Virus record (IMG/VR): IMGVR_UViG_3300042350_000976
Coordinates: 1-40,487 of that record
DNA length: 40,487 nt
Reading direction: 5' to 3' (one strand)
DNA from: a virus
Positions 15,141 to 21,674 of the stretch are shown in pieces. A program made the translations under genes and the position numbers. Below the pieces are notes generated by a model. The model did not search any database. It was not told the DNA's origin and saw only the letters and a list, made by a program, of their open reading frames with translations. Positions within the stretch are counted from its first letter, which is position 1, and each line of letters begins with the position of its first letter.

Positions 15141-15577
15141 TGTGGGATATACGAGATGCATTGCGCGTGGAGATCGCGCAGATGTTGAACGAAGGAAAGA
15201 AGGCAGAGCACAAATCAAACCCTCGGGCGCAAGCACAGTGGGCGAAGCAGTTGGATATGTTCTTGGTGATGATAAGCAACGAGGATGCTGACCTGCCTTC
15301 ATGCGCTGACGATTACACCTATCGCGTGAACATCGAAGCAGATGGATCAATCCACATCATCTGTTTCGGGTTGCCAACTGTTGACAGCAACTGCGAGGGC
15401 CACTACGATAAGGCTGACGATCTACCCAACTGGGTACAAGACCGTCTTGCTATTCTGATGATGACACCGAACGTGAAACCCACCCCGGACATCCGTGGTG
15501 TTGGAAGACGCATCTCGGGAAGTGTGTTTTGGATTTACGCCCCAGACCACACTCCCGAGGAAGACGCACGTGCATAA
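15140..15577 (+). CDS. Hypothetical protein (145 aa)
   Basis: The ATG at 15140 overlaps the upstream TGA by one base. The protein has a charged N-terminal helical region (1-50), a beta-rich middle (DDYTYRVNIEADGSIHII), and a Pro-rich C-terminus. Codon use is less GC-biased than in the neighbours. Four Cys are present but do not form CxxC pairs. No family or function is recognised. Confidence 0.65.
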   Translation: MWDIRDALRVEIAQMLNEGKKAEHKSNPRAQAQWAKQLDMFLVMISNEDADLPSCADDYTYRVNIEADGSIHIICFGLPTVDSNCEGHYDKADDLPNWVQDRLAILMMTPNVKPTPDIRGVGRRISGSVFWIYAPDHTPEEDARA

Positions 15578-15580
15578 GTT

Positions 15581-15604
15581 TGTTAGTGCCGCACTAACAT
15601 TTTT
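15581..15604. promoter_or_regulatory. 19-bp palindrome plus T-run upstream of the HTH/AT-hook gene
   Basis: TGTTAGTGC (15581-15589), a central C and GCACTAACA (15591-15599) form a perfect inverted repeat, followed by TTTTT (15600-15604). In RNA this gives a 7-bp stem with a GCCGC loop and a short U-run, a weak terminator for the upstream gene. As DNA it is an operator-like site 12 bases before the ATG at 15617, which encodes a DNA-binding protein, so autoregulation is plausible. Confidence 0.55.
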
Positions 15605-15616
15605 CTGGAGAGACCA

Positions 15617-15958
15617 ATGAGAAAGAAGATGACTACCGCCGCCAAGATTCGCCGAATGTTGGCAAAGGGCTATGAGCCCAAAGAGATTGCACGCCGACTG
15701 GACTGCCCCGTGCAGCAGGTCTACACCGTGCGCTATCACGAGAACCGCAAGATGGGAATCGGTGCGCTTGTCACTGAGACCCCTGCGCCGATTCCTGTGG
15801 TGGGTGTGGCTACGCCCAAGAAGCGTGGCCGTCCGCGCAAGGAGACAGTTGATACCAGTGACAGAGAGAAGATGGAGTCGATGCGCGTGGCGATGCCCGT
15901 GGTCATCCCGACCAAGCCTTCCCTGTGGCAACGTGTGAAGGAGATGTTCCGTGGATGA
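15617..15958 (+). CDS. HTH and AT-hook DNA-binding protein (113 aa)
   Basis: Residues about 9-43 form a helix-turn-helix of the resolvase/Hin-like kind (AKIRRMLAKGYEPKEIARRL, then PVQQVYTVRYH). After a Pro/Val linker comes an AT-hook, KKRGRPRKE (68-76), which binds the minor groove of AT-rich DNA; a charged C-terminal helix follows. GGAGAG precedes the ATG by 6 bases. With a palindrome just upstream it is a candidate autoregulator, and the AT-rich segment near 8800-8890 is a candidate target. The C-terminus overlaps the next gene by 8 bases. Confidence 0.75.
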   Translation: MRKKMTTAAKIRRMLAKGYEPKEIARRLDCPVQQVYTVRYHENRKMGIGALVTETPAPIPVVGVATPKKRGRPRKETVDTSDREKMESMRVAMPVVIPTKPSLWQRVKEMFRG

Positions 15959-16190
15959 CAAGCAAGCCGCCGAACTGCTCGGCAAGTACTTCCAAGATGT
16001 GCAGACCACCGCGCTCAAGTTGGTCGATGCACTGAGTCAGATGGACGTGTCATCAGATGTGAAGAACGCTGCACTGGCCATGGCCCTGGCACTCTCGACA
16101 AAGCAAGCAGGGATGAGCGAGGAGGAGTCCATCAAGAGGTTTGGCATGTCATTGAGGCACGTGCACACGAGGAGGCCCACATGGCAATGA
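15951..16190 (+). CDS. Small helical hypothetical protein (79 aa)
   Basis: The start is a GTG at 15951, chosen because AAGGAGATG lies 7 bases upstream and the nearby ATG is out of frame. The product is helical and Ala/Leu-rich (KNAALAMALALSTKQ), with amphipathic character and a basic C-terminus. It overlaps genes at both ends by 8 and 10 bases. No family is recognised; it could be a small adaptor of the following nuclease. Confidence 0.6.
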   Translation: MDDKQAAELLGKYFQDVQTTALKLVDALSQMDVSSDVKNAALAMALALSTKQAGMSEEESIKRFGMSLRHVHTRRPTWQ

Positions 16191-16474
16191 CACCCGAGGC
16201 CAAGGTCAAGAAGGTTGTCGTGGCACAACTCAAGGCTCTGGGCGCTTACTACTTCTACCCCGTCACGAGCGGGTATGGGAGCAGCGGCGTGCCGGACATC
16301 GTGGGTTGCTACGCAGGCACCTTCTTTGGGATTGAGTGCAAGGCAGGGAAGAACACACCGACCCCGCTACAACAAAAGAACCTGGACGAGATCAACAAGG
16401 CCGATGGCATTGCCTTCGTGGTGAACGAGGACAACATGCACGAGGTCAAGGAACTTCTGGAGAGACTGGCATGA
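16181..16474 (+). CDS. VRR-NUC nuclease (PD-(D/E)XK superfamily)
   Basis: The 97-residue protein is a minimal VRR-NUC domain: GVPDI with D39, the ExK pair IECK with E52 and K54, and a downstream Gln (TPLQQ, about 61-65), followed by VAFVVNE-like strand and helix. Length is normal for phage stand-alone VRR-NUC enzymes, which cut branched or flap DNA structures during replication and recombination. It overlaps the next gene by 4 bases. Function by motif is good; the substrate is unknown. Confidence 0.88.
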   Translation: MAMTPEAKVKKVVVAQLKALGAYYFYPVTSGYGSSGVPDIVGCYAGTFFGIECKAGKNTPTPLQQKNLDEINKADGIAFVVNEDNMHEVKELLERLA

Positions 16475-16635
16475 ACACAAAACTTCTGAGCATGGCACGC
16501 CGCCTGTGGAATGCGGATCACGCACCCACCGAGGTCAACCGTAGAAACCAACGACAGTGGGCCCGTGCGGTTCACCGACTGGGGGACAAATGGCTACTCG
16601 CAACGTACGTGCAAAAAAAGACAGGGCTGCACTAG
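16471..16635 (+). CDS. Small basic hypothetical protein (54 aa)
   Basis: The ATG at 16471 overlaps the nuclease stop (ATGA). The product is basic and Trp-rich (RRLWNADHAPTEVNRRNQRQW, in pieces of residues 10-30, then HRLGDKWLLA). The pattern of alternating Arg, Asn and Trp recurs in small phage proteins next to replication genes. It may bind nucleic acid. The C-terminal 46 bases overlap the next small gene. Confidence 0.6.
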   Translation: MNTKLLSMARRLWNADHAPTEVNRRNQRQWARAVHRLGDKWLLATYVQKKTGLH

Positions 16636-16757
16636 AACAGCCTCCGATGGTCTGGCCTTTCCCAACGTGGAAGGGTCAACCGTATAAGCAACCGAAACCC
16701 AAGAGACCTAAATCAGTGGTAACGCCGAAAGCCCCGTGGCCCGAGGCACCTTTCTAA
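16590..16757 (+). CDS. Small proline/lysine-rich hypothetical protein (55 aa)
   Basis: The ATG at 16590 follows GGGGGACAA. The product is rich in Pro and Lys (QPYKQPKPKRPKSVV) and likely disordered, ending APF. It overlaps the previous gene in another frame by 46 bases, which lowers confidence, but the ribosome binding site and the fit between the two neighbours support it. Confidence 0.5.
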   Translation: MATRNVRAKKDRAALEQPPMVWPFPTWKGQPYKQPKPKRPKSVVTPKAPWPEAPF

Positions 16758-16776
16758 CTTTCAAGGAGAAGCCATC

Positions 16777-17568
16777 ATGGCTCTACATACAAGCATCGTG
16801 AACGTCACCCCCGCCACCGCCCGTGCGTGGCTCAAGAAGAACACCCTCAACCGCAACCTGCGGGATGAGACCGTATCGAAATACGCCCGAGACATGAAGG
16901 AGGGCAACTGGGAAACAACCCACCAAGGGATTGGTTTCTACGACGACGGCACCCTGGCCGATGGACAACACCGCCTGCACGCAGTGGTTCGTGCAGACGT
17001 GCCGGTGAAGTTTGTAGTAACCCACGGGATCCCGCGCAACGCCGGACAGGTCATCGACCAGAACGCCCCTCGCCTCACACATGATGCGATCCGTATCGGT
17101 GGTGGGCCGGGTTGGATTGACCGGGACATCGTGGCGATGGTGCGCTTCATCCTCAACGGCATGGGCGACGACAGCAAGCCTCGGTCAGTGCCTGAGATCG
17201 TGGACTACGCCGCACGCTACGAGCAGAACCTTCAGTATGCGCAGGCGCTGGCCCTGGTGAAGAAACGCAACCTGACAAGTTCAGGCATCGTGGCATCGTA
17301 CTTCTGCGCCCTGGAGGCAGGTGTGCCGTACGAGATCATCAAGCGGTTTGCCGAGATCATGCACAAGGGTGAGATCAACGGTGCATCTGAGAACGCTGCG
17401 ATCCGGCTGCGTGAGTACTTGATCAGCGAGGGTGGCCGCGCATGGATCGGGCAAGAGCGGGTGCACACCACAAAGAAGGTGCAGCGTGCCATCCAGTTGT
17501 TCGCCGAGGGCAAGCCCACTGCCAAGTTGTACACGCCCGAGGCCCTGATCTATCCGATCCCCCAATGA
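16777..17568 (+). CDS. ParB/sulfiredoxin-like domain protein (263 aa)
   Basis: The N-terminal 100 residues carry the ParB/Srx superfamily pattern: an N-terminal strand and helix, EGNWETTHQGIGFYDDG, then DGQHRL at 62-67, the phosphate-binding signature of this fold, followed by a short VPVKFVV strand. The C-terminal 150 residues are helical. Phage proteins of this type are often annotated as hypothetical or ParB-like; family members bind or hydrolyse nucleotides. AAGGAG precedes the ATG. There is no partition partner in the window, so plasmid-like segregation is unlikely. Confidence 0.75.
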   Translation: MALHTSIVNVTPATARAWLKKNTLNRNLRDETVSKYARDMKEGNWETTHQGIGFYDDGTLADGQHRLHAVVRADVPVKFVVTHGIPRNAGQVIDQNAPRLTHDAIRIGGGPGWIDRDIVAMVRFILNGMGDDSKPRSVPEIVDYAARYEQNLQYAQALALVKKRNLTSSGIVASYFCALEAGVPYEIIKRFAEIMHKGEINGASENAAIRLREYLISEGGRAWIGQERVHTTKKVQRAIQLFAEGKPTAKLYTPEALIYPIPQ

Positions 17569-17586
17569 GACCCAAGGAGACACAGC

Positions 17587-17814
17587 GTGAAAAACATCCA
17601 CATGACCTGCCTCAAGTTCGCCACGGGCATTGCTCTGTTGAGCGCCATCGTCACCTCACTCCCCGCGTTTGCACGAGCAGGCACCCTGCTCAAGTGCGAC
17701 TTCATCAGCACCCAACAAGGGCCGCGATACGTGGGTACCTACTGCGTGGACTACAACTGCCAGTACACGGTGACCTATGTGTTCACGTCCTATTGCCCCT
17801 TCATGAAGCCGTGA
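17587..17814 (+). CDS. Secreted Cys-rich small protein (75 aa)
   Basis: The GTG at 17587 follows AAGGAGACACAGC. The N-terminus is a clear signal peptide: a basic start, a hydrophobic core (ATGIALLSAIVTSLPAFA), and a likely cleavage site after AFA. The mature part of about 45 residues contains four Cys spread through a Tyr/Thr-rich sequence (LKC, TYC, YNC, SYC), suited to disulfides in the periplasm. A phage early gene for an exported peptide suggests an envelope function such as superinfection exclusion, but no family is recognised. Confidence 0.7.
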   Translation: MKNIHMTCLKFATGIALLSAIVTSLPAFARAGTLLKCDFISTQQGPRYVGTYCVDYNCQYTVTYVFTSYCPFMKP

Positions 17815-17822
17815 GGTGCACC

Positions 17823-17945
17823 ATGCAACGCTACGAAGACGACGGCATGGAGGAGTTGGGGTGGCTTGTTGCCATGCTGATGGCGTTGGGCTTCCTGTTT
17901 TTCTCCCTGGTGTATTTCCTTCACTGGGCGGGGTGGTTGGTATGA
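17823..17945 (+). CDS. Single-span membrane mini-protein (40 aa)
   Basis: ATG 17823 to TGA 17945 encodes 40 residues with an acidic N-terminus (YEDDGMEE) and one transmembrane helix of about 24 residues ending GWLV. It starts 8 bases after the exported-peptide gene and overlaps the next gene by 4 bases. Topology is probably N-out or N-in with a short tail. It is too short to call a holin. With the preceding gene it forms a small envelope-directed pair. Confidence 0.6.
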   Translation: MQRYEDDGMEELGWLVAMLMALGFLFFSLVYFLHWAGWLV

Positions 17946-18202
17946 CCCGCGACGAGATCATCGACATGGCAAACAAGGCGCACGCCTACATCGACCGTCA
18001 CTTCCTAGTCGCTTCTAGCACGGGCATTGCTTCGTTTGAACACTTTGCTCGACTGGTGGCTGAACGAGAGCGTGAGGCAGTGCTCGACACAATTGACGAA
18101 CTCATGGGCATGGAGCGTGAGCGTCACCCCATGTTTTCCGAAGGCTACGACCACGCGCTGTTGCATCTCAAAGAGTTTGTTAGCGCAAGGGGAACGAAAT
18201 GA
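17942..18202 (+). CDS. Small hypothetical protein (86 aa)
   Basis: The ATG overlaps the preceding stop (ATGA). The product is acidic and helical (MTRDEIIDMANKAHAYI start, then FARLVAEREREAVLDTIDEL), of the type often annotated hypothetical in phages of this kind. It ends in a 4-base overlap with the next gene. No function is recognised. Confidence 0.7.
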   Translation: MTRDEIIDMANKAHAYIDRHFLVASSTGIASFEHFARLVAEREREAVLDTIDELMGMERERHPMFSEGYDHALLHLKEFVSARGTK

Positions 18203-18360
18203 CTGTTGAAGAACTGCTTGCCTTGCTCAAAGGCATACCCCCAGATACGCCTCTAATGATCATTATCGGAGATGAAGATACAGGCTACGCCTTAGATTCG
18301 GTGCGGTACCAAACAGGTGAGGACGTAGACGGCGGTGTTTTGTTTCTAAAGGGGGAGTGA
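18199..18360 (+). CDS. Small hypothetical protein (53 aa)
   Basis: ATG 18199 to TGA 18360, with AAGGGGAACGAA before it. The product begins MTVEELLALLKGIPPDTPLM and continues with an IIIGDEDTG strand and a DxVDGGVLFL strand: a compact helix-beta-beta protein of a type seen in many phages. Its stop is followed after one base by the GTG of the next gene. Confidence 0.6.
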   Translation: MTVEELLALLKGIPPDTPLMIIIGDEDTGYALDSVRYQTGEDVDGGVLFLKGE

Positions 18361-18361
18361 C

Positions 18362-18643
18362 GTGAGCGGTGATCACAACGCAAATCAGAAGCCCAAGCAG
18401 ACCAAGGAAGAGCGTGAGTATCACCGCAAGCGGGGGGCCGAGATACTGGCGCAGATACAGAAGGCCAGGGAACCGAAGCAACACGTGTCTGAGAGATCAG
18501 TGCGGGTGACCATTGGCATGATGAGAAGTCTCGCAAGCAACATCCCCATCAGTCCGTTCCACCTACACGCCGCAGATCAGATGGAGCGCATGTTGGAAGA
18601 ACTAATTCAACTGAGGAAAAGAAATGACCGACAAGAAACTTGA
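18362..18643 (+). CDS. Small charged hypothetical protein (93 aa)
   Basis: The GTG at 18362 is preceded by GGGGGAGTGAC. The product is basic in its first 50 residues (HNANQKPKQTKEEREYHRKRG) and helical after that, ending in a coiled-coil-like MERMLEELIQLRKRN. It overlaps the next gene by 20 bases. There is no recognisable family; nucleic-acid binding is possible from charge. Confidence 0.6.
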   Translation: MSGDHNANQKPKQTKEEREYHRKRGAEILAQIQKAREPKQHVSERSVRVTIGMMRSLASNIPISPFHLHAADQMERMLEELIQLRKRNDRQET

Positions 18644-18827
18644 GATCGTGTTTGCACCCGGTGCTTTCGACAACTTCGAAGGCACGCAGGAAGAACTTGA
18701 TGCGTTAGTTGCCGGGATCAAGCAGATGATGGAAGACGGCACGCTGTTTGAGAACTCAGAGGAGGTGTCGCCCGAAGAAGCCGAGATGGTTTGGCAAAAG
18801 GTTGGAGATCGAAAGGATCGGCAATGA
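18624..18827 (+). CDS. Small acidic hypothetical protein (67 aa)
   Basis: The ATG at 18624 follows AGGAAAAGAA. The product is acidic and helical, beginning with a short strand (KLEIVFAPGAF), then a helix GTQEELDALVAGIKQMME and a Glu-rich C-terminal part. Its stop overlaps the next ATG (ATGA). No function is recognised. Confidence 0.65.
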   Translation: MTDKKLEIVFAPGAFDNFEGTQEELDALVAGIKQMMEDGTLFENSEEVSPEEAEMVWQKVGDRKDRQ

Positions 18828-19027
18828 GACACATCGAACTACTGAAGAAATGTCATGCGTTGCTACGCCGCGTGGACACCGTGACGACCGAGGGTCGAGT
18901 CAGTCAGGATGGTGACCGCCTCGCAAAAGAAATCAATGACTACCTCAATGACCTACACACAGCCGCCCAACCCCAAGGGCAAACGACAGATCAAGATCAA
19001 CGCCATCCTGCAAGCGCAACTGATTAA
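18824..19027 (+). CDS. Small hypothetical protein (67 aa)
   Basis: The ATG at 18824 overlaps the previous stop. The N-terminal 45 residues are helical (ELLKKCHALLRRVDT, then DGDRLAKEINDYLNDLH), while the last 20 are Gln/Asp-rich and overlap the N-terminus of the next gene in another frame. The overlapping tail may be an incidental extension. Confidence 0.55.
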   Translation: MRHIELLKKCHALLRRVDTVTTEGRVSQDGDRLAKEINDYLNDLHTAAQPQGQTTDQDQRHPASATD

Positions 19028-19364
19028 GTTGTTGCTTGAGGGTACGTACACCTGCACCGAACTGGCCGAGATGACAGGGCTGCACTACGTGACCGTGCTC
19101 CAGTACACACGGGAACTTCACAGGGCAGGTGCAGCCCACATCGCCGGGTGGGAGAAGGATGTGCGTGGCCGCGATCTAGCGAAAATCTACAAACTTGGTG
19201 AGGGCAAGGACAGGCCACGTCAGAAGAAGACGCAGGCCGAACGTCAGATTGCCTACCGCGCCAAGAAGAAGCAGATCAAGATCATGGAGTTGATTAGATG
19301 CAGTGCCCTGAATGTGGCAGCAATGCCCACGCCCTTGAAACCCGAAGAACCGCAAATGGCTTGA
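18936..19364 (+). CDS. Winged-helix-like DNA-binding protein (about 142 aa)
   Basis: Residues about 30-75 form a helix-turn-helix (QAQLIKLLLEGTYTCTELAE, MTGLHYVTVLQYTRELHRAG) followed by a possible wing, then a basic C-terminal region with many Lys/Arg/Gln (RQKKTQAERQIAYRAKKKQ). It resembles MarR/ArsR-type small phage regulators. The start is uncertain: ATG at 18936 or 18948 are both possible and neither has a good ribosome binding site. The gene overlaps its neighbours at both ends (92 bases upstream, 67 downstream). It is a candidate protein for one of the operator families. Confidence 0.65.
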   Translation: MTTSMTYTQPPNPKGKRQIKINAILQAQLIKLLLEGTYTCTELAEMTGLHYVTVLQYTRELHRAGAAHIAGWEKDVRGRDLAKIYKLGEGKDRPRQKKTQAERQIAYRAKKKQIKIMELIRCSALNVAAMPTPLKPEEPQMA

Positions 19365-19609
19365 AGCGAAGGAGATACGAATGTCAGACGTGCGCGTTTC
19401 GATTTACGACAGTGGGGACGCCGGAAGACCTGCGGCTGGACCTGCACAACAACCCACACCGTCACGAGCAAACGATACGCAAGTCGCGGGTGACCACTAC
19501 AAACAATTCAAATACGAAACCTGGGATGTCATCCTCGACTGGGGGCTTGGCTACTTGGATGGCAATGCTGTCAAGTACCTCAGCAGGTGGCGACACAAGA
19601 ACGGAATAG
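19298..19609 (+). CDS. NrdR-like zinc-ribbon protein overlapping the next gene (103 aa)
   Basis: The first 45 residues match an NrdR-type zinc ribbon: CPEC (C3, C6), a basic RRTANGLKRRRYEC stretch, QTC (C29, C32) and FRFTT. After residue 46 the sequence becomes Ser/Thr/Asn-rich low complexity, as expected where the overlapping DUF3310-like frame is the one under selection. GGAG lies 8 bases before the ATG. NrdR itself is longer and has an ATP-cone, absent here. The 229-base overlap with the following gene is unusual. Confidence 0.55.
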   Translation: MQCPECGSNAHALETRRTANGLKRRRYECQTCAFRFTTVGTPEDLRLDLHNNPHRHEQTIRKSRVTTTNNSNTKPGMSSSTGGLATWMAMLSSTSAGGDTRTE

Positions 19610-19692
19610 AAGACCTGAAGAAGGCTCGACATTACATCGACAAGTTGATTGAAACCGAAACGGAGAGAGCACGTGCAACTGATCACCCTTGA
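19381..19692 (+). CDS. DUF3310-family protein (103 aa)
   Basis: The C-terminal 70 residues are a good DUF3310 match: VAGDHYKQFKYETWDVI, GNAVKYLSRWRHKNG, DLKKARHYIDKLI. This small phage family often occurs next to replication or nucleotide-metabolism genes; its function is not known. The ATG at 19381 has a strong AAGGAG site, yet the first 30 residues overlap the zinc ribbon in another frame and have low conservation potential. Its stop lies 20 bases inside the polymerase gene. Confidence 0.8.
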   Translation: MSDVRVSIYDSGDAGRPAAGPAQQPTPSRANDTQVAGDHYKQFKYETWDVILDWGLGYLDGNAVKYLSRWRHKNGIEDLKKARHYIDKLIETETERARATDHP

Positions 19693-21499
19693 CTTTGAGA
19701 CCTACTACGACCGCGACTACTCACTATCCAAGATCACGACAGAGGAGTACGTGCGCAGTGACTTGTTTGAGGTCATCGGTGTTGGCGTGAAGGTGGACAA
19801 CGGCGAAACCCAGTGGGCGAGTGGCACTCATGAAGACATGCGATCTTGGCTTAGGAGTTCGTTCAACTGGGACAACGCCATGGTCTTGGCGCACAACACC
19901 ATGTTCGACGGCGCTATCCTTAACTGGCGGTTTGGTGTTCGCCCTCGCGTGTGGCTTGACACTCTGTGCATGGGCCGCGCTGTACATGGCGTGGAGGTCA
20001 GTGGCTCCCTCAAGGCACTCGCCGAGCGGTACAACCTGGGCGAGAAAGGCACGGAGGTTTTGAACGCCCTGGGCAAGCGCCGCTTGCACTTCACCGACGA
20101 AGAACTTTCACGGTACGGTGACTACTGCATCAACGACGTGGAGTTGACCTACAAGTTGTTCAACCGCATGGTGCGACAGTTCCCGAAGCAGGAGTTGCGT
20201 GTCATCGACACGACCCTACGCATGTTCATCGAGCCGAAGTTGGAGTTGGATCTGTTGCGTCTTGAGCAACACTTGGCCGAGACCCGCATGCGCAAGGAGA
20301 AGTTGTTGTCCGAGTGCGGCGTGGAGAAGGAAGATCTGATGAGCAATCAGAAGTTTGCTGAGTTGCTCAAGACGTTTGGTGTCGAGCCGCCTACGAAGAC
20401 CAGTCCGACCACGGGTAAAGAAACCCTGGCGTTTGCCAAGAACGATGAAGCCTTCCTTGCACTGGCCGAACATCCTGATGACAGGGTGCAAGCCTTGGTG
20501 GCTGCTCGCCTGGGGACTAAGAGCACACTGGAAGAAACAAGGACGCAGCGGTTCATCGACATCGCCAAGCGTGGCACCTTGCCTGTCCCGATCCGGTACT
20601 ACGCCGCACACACCGGACGGTGGGGAGGTGACGACAAGATCAACCTGCAAAACCTGCCGAGCCGTGGAGACAACGCAGGCAAGTTGAAGAAGGCAATCCT
20701 TGCACCCGAGGGTCACATCATCATCGACGCCGACTCCTCACAGATCGAGGCCCGTGTGCTTGCGTGGTTGGCAGGACAAGATGATCTGGTCGAGGCATTC
20801 GCTCAGGGTAAGGATGTCTACAAGAAGATGGCTGCTGCGATCTACGGCAAGCCCGAGGAAGAGATCGAGAAGCCCGAGCGGTTCATCGGCAAGACCACGG
20901 TGCTTGGTGCAGGCTACGGCATGGGCGCTGCTAAGTTTCAGATTCAACTCAAGACCATGGGTGTGGAGGTGGACTTGGATGAGTGCCGCCGCATCATCGA
21001 CATCTACCGCAGGACAAACGACGCCATCGTGAGGCTGTGGCGTCAGGCTCAGAACGTACTGGTCAACATGTCACGGGGTGACGCCGCACAACTGGGCCGC
21101 CCGGGGGTGTTGCAAATCCTGCCCAACGACAACGCGATCAAGTTGCCCTCGGGACTGCTGATGCGCTACGACGACCTGAAGTTCTCGGAAGGCGAGAAGG
21201 GCGTGGAGTTCCACTACCAGACCCGCAAGGGCCGCACCCGCATCTACGGGGGCAAGGTCATCGAGAACGTCTGTCAGGCTATCGCCCGGTGCATCATCGC
21301 CGAGCAGATGCTACGCATTCAGAAGAAGTACCCCGTGGTGATGACGGTGCATGACGCCATCGCCTGTGTGGTGCCGGAGGCTGAAGCCAAACGTGCCCAG
21401 GAGTATGTCGAGGAGAGCATGCGATGGGTACCCGCGTGGGCAGAGGGTCTGCCCGTCAACTGTGAATCTGGAATGGGAAAAAGTTATGGCGACTGCTGA
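19673..21499 (+). CDS. polA: Family A DNA polymerase with 3'-5' exonuclease
   Basis: The start is the GTG at 19673 (GGAGAGAGCAC before it), because the exonuclease begins at once: D7 and E9 in LDFETY (Exo I), an AHNTMFD segment (Exo II) and a Y-x3-D element in DYCINDVELTY (Exo III). Polymerase motif A is DSSQIEARVLA with catalytic D354. Motif B is R-x3-K-x3-L-x3-YG with Leu at residue 411 in place of the Phe762 of E. coli Pol I. Motif C is VHDAIA: H560, D561, and Ala562 where Glu is usual. There is no 5'-3' exonuclease domain. This is the replicative polymerase of the phage, 608 aa. Confidence 0.95.
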   Translation: MQLITLDFETYYDRDYSLSKITTEEYVRSDLFEVIGVGVKVDNGETQWASGTHEDMRSWLRSSFNWDNAMVLAHNTMFDGAILNWRFGVRPRVWLDTLCMGRAVHGVEVSGSLKALAERYNLGEKGTEVLNALGKRRLHFTDEELSRYGDYCINDVELTYKLFNRMVRQFPKQELRVIDTTLRMFIEPKLELDLLRLEQHLAETRMRKEKLLSECGVEKEDLMSNQKFAELLKTFGVEPPTKTSPTTGKETLAFAKNDEAFLALAEHPDDRVQALVAARLGTKSTLEETRTQRFIDIAKRGTLPVPIRYYAAHTGRWGGDDKINLQNLPSRGDNAGKLKKAILAPEGHIIIDADSSQIEARVLAWLAGQDDLVEAFAQGKDVYKKMAAAIYGKPEEEIEKPERFIGKTTVLGAGYGMGAAKFQIQLKTMGVEVDLDECRRIIDIYRRTNDAIVRLWRQAQNVLVNMSRGDAAQLGRPGVLQILPNDNAIKLPSGLLMRYDDLKFSEGEKGVEFHYQTRKGRTRIYGGKVIENVCQAIARCIIAEQMLRIQKKYPVVMTVHDAIACVVPEAEAKRAQEYVEESMRWVPAWAEGLPVNCESGMGKSYGDC

Positions 21500-21674
21500 A
21501 GTGATTGACTACGCCTATCCGGCCATGATGGCTGAGAAGGCACTGAAGGCGCTGCACGATGCGGTGCTTGAGAAGAACTACATCGAGGCCCGTGAGCAAG
21601 CCCTGATGACAATCAAGTGGGCAGCGGAGGCGCACGCCGCGCTGAAGGTCATGGAGAAGGAAGATAGGAAGTGA
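21486..21674 (+). CDS. Small helical hypothetical protein (62 aa)
   Basis: The ATG at 21486 overlaps the polymerase end by 14 bases, with GGGAAAAAG as ribosome binding site. The product is a helical hairpin rich in Ala, Lys and Glu (AEKALKALHDAVLEKNYIEA, then REQALMTIKWAAEAHAAL). Its stop overlaps the nuclease start. It may be a polymerase accessory peptide, but that is only inferred from position. Confidence 0.7.
   Translation: MATAEVIDYAYPAMMAEKALKALHDAVLEKNYIEAREQALMTIKWAAEAHAALKVMEKEDRK

Noticed and set aside
18003-18018. CTAGTCGCTTCTAG, partly similar to the 17-bp operator
   Set aside because: Only one half-site matches, the second arm differs at several bases, and it lies inside a coding region with no nearby promoter.
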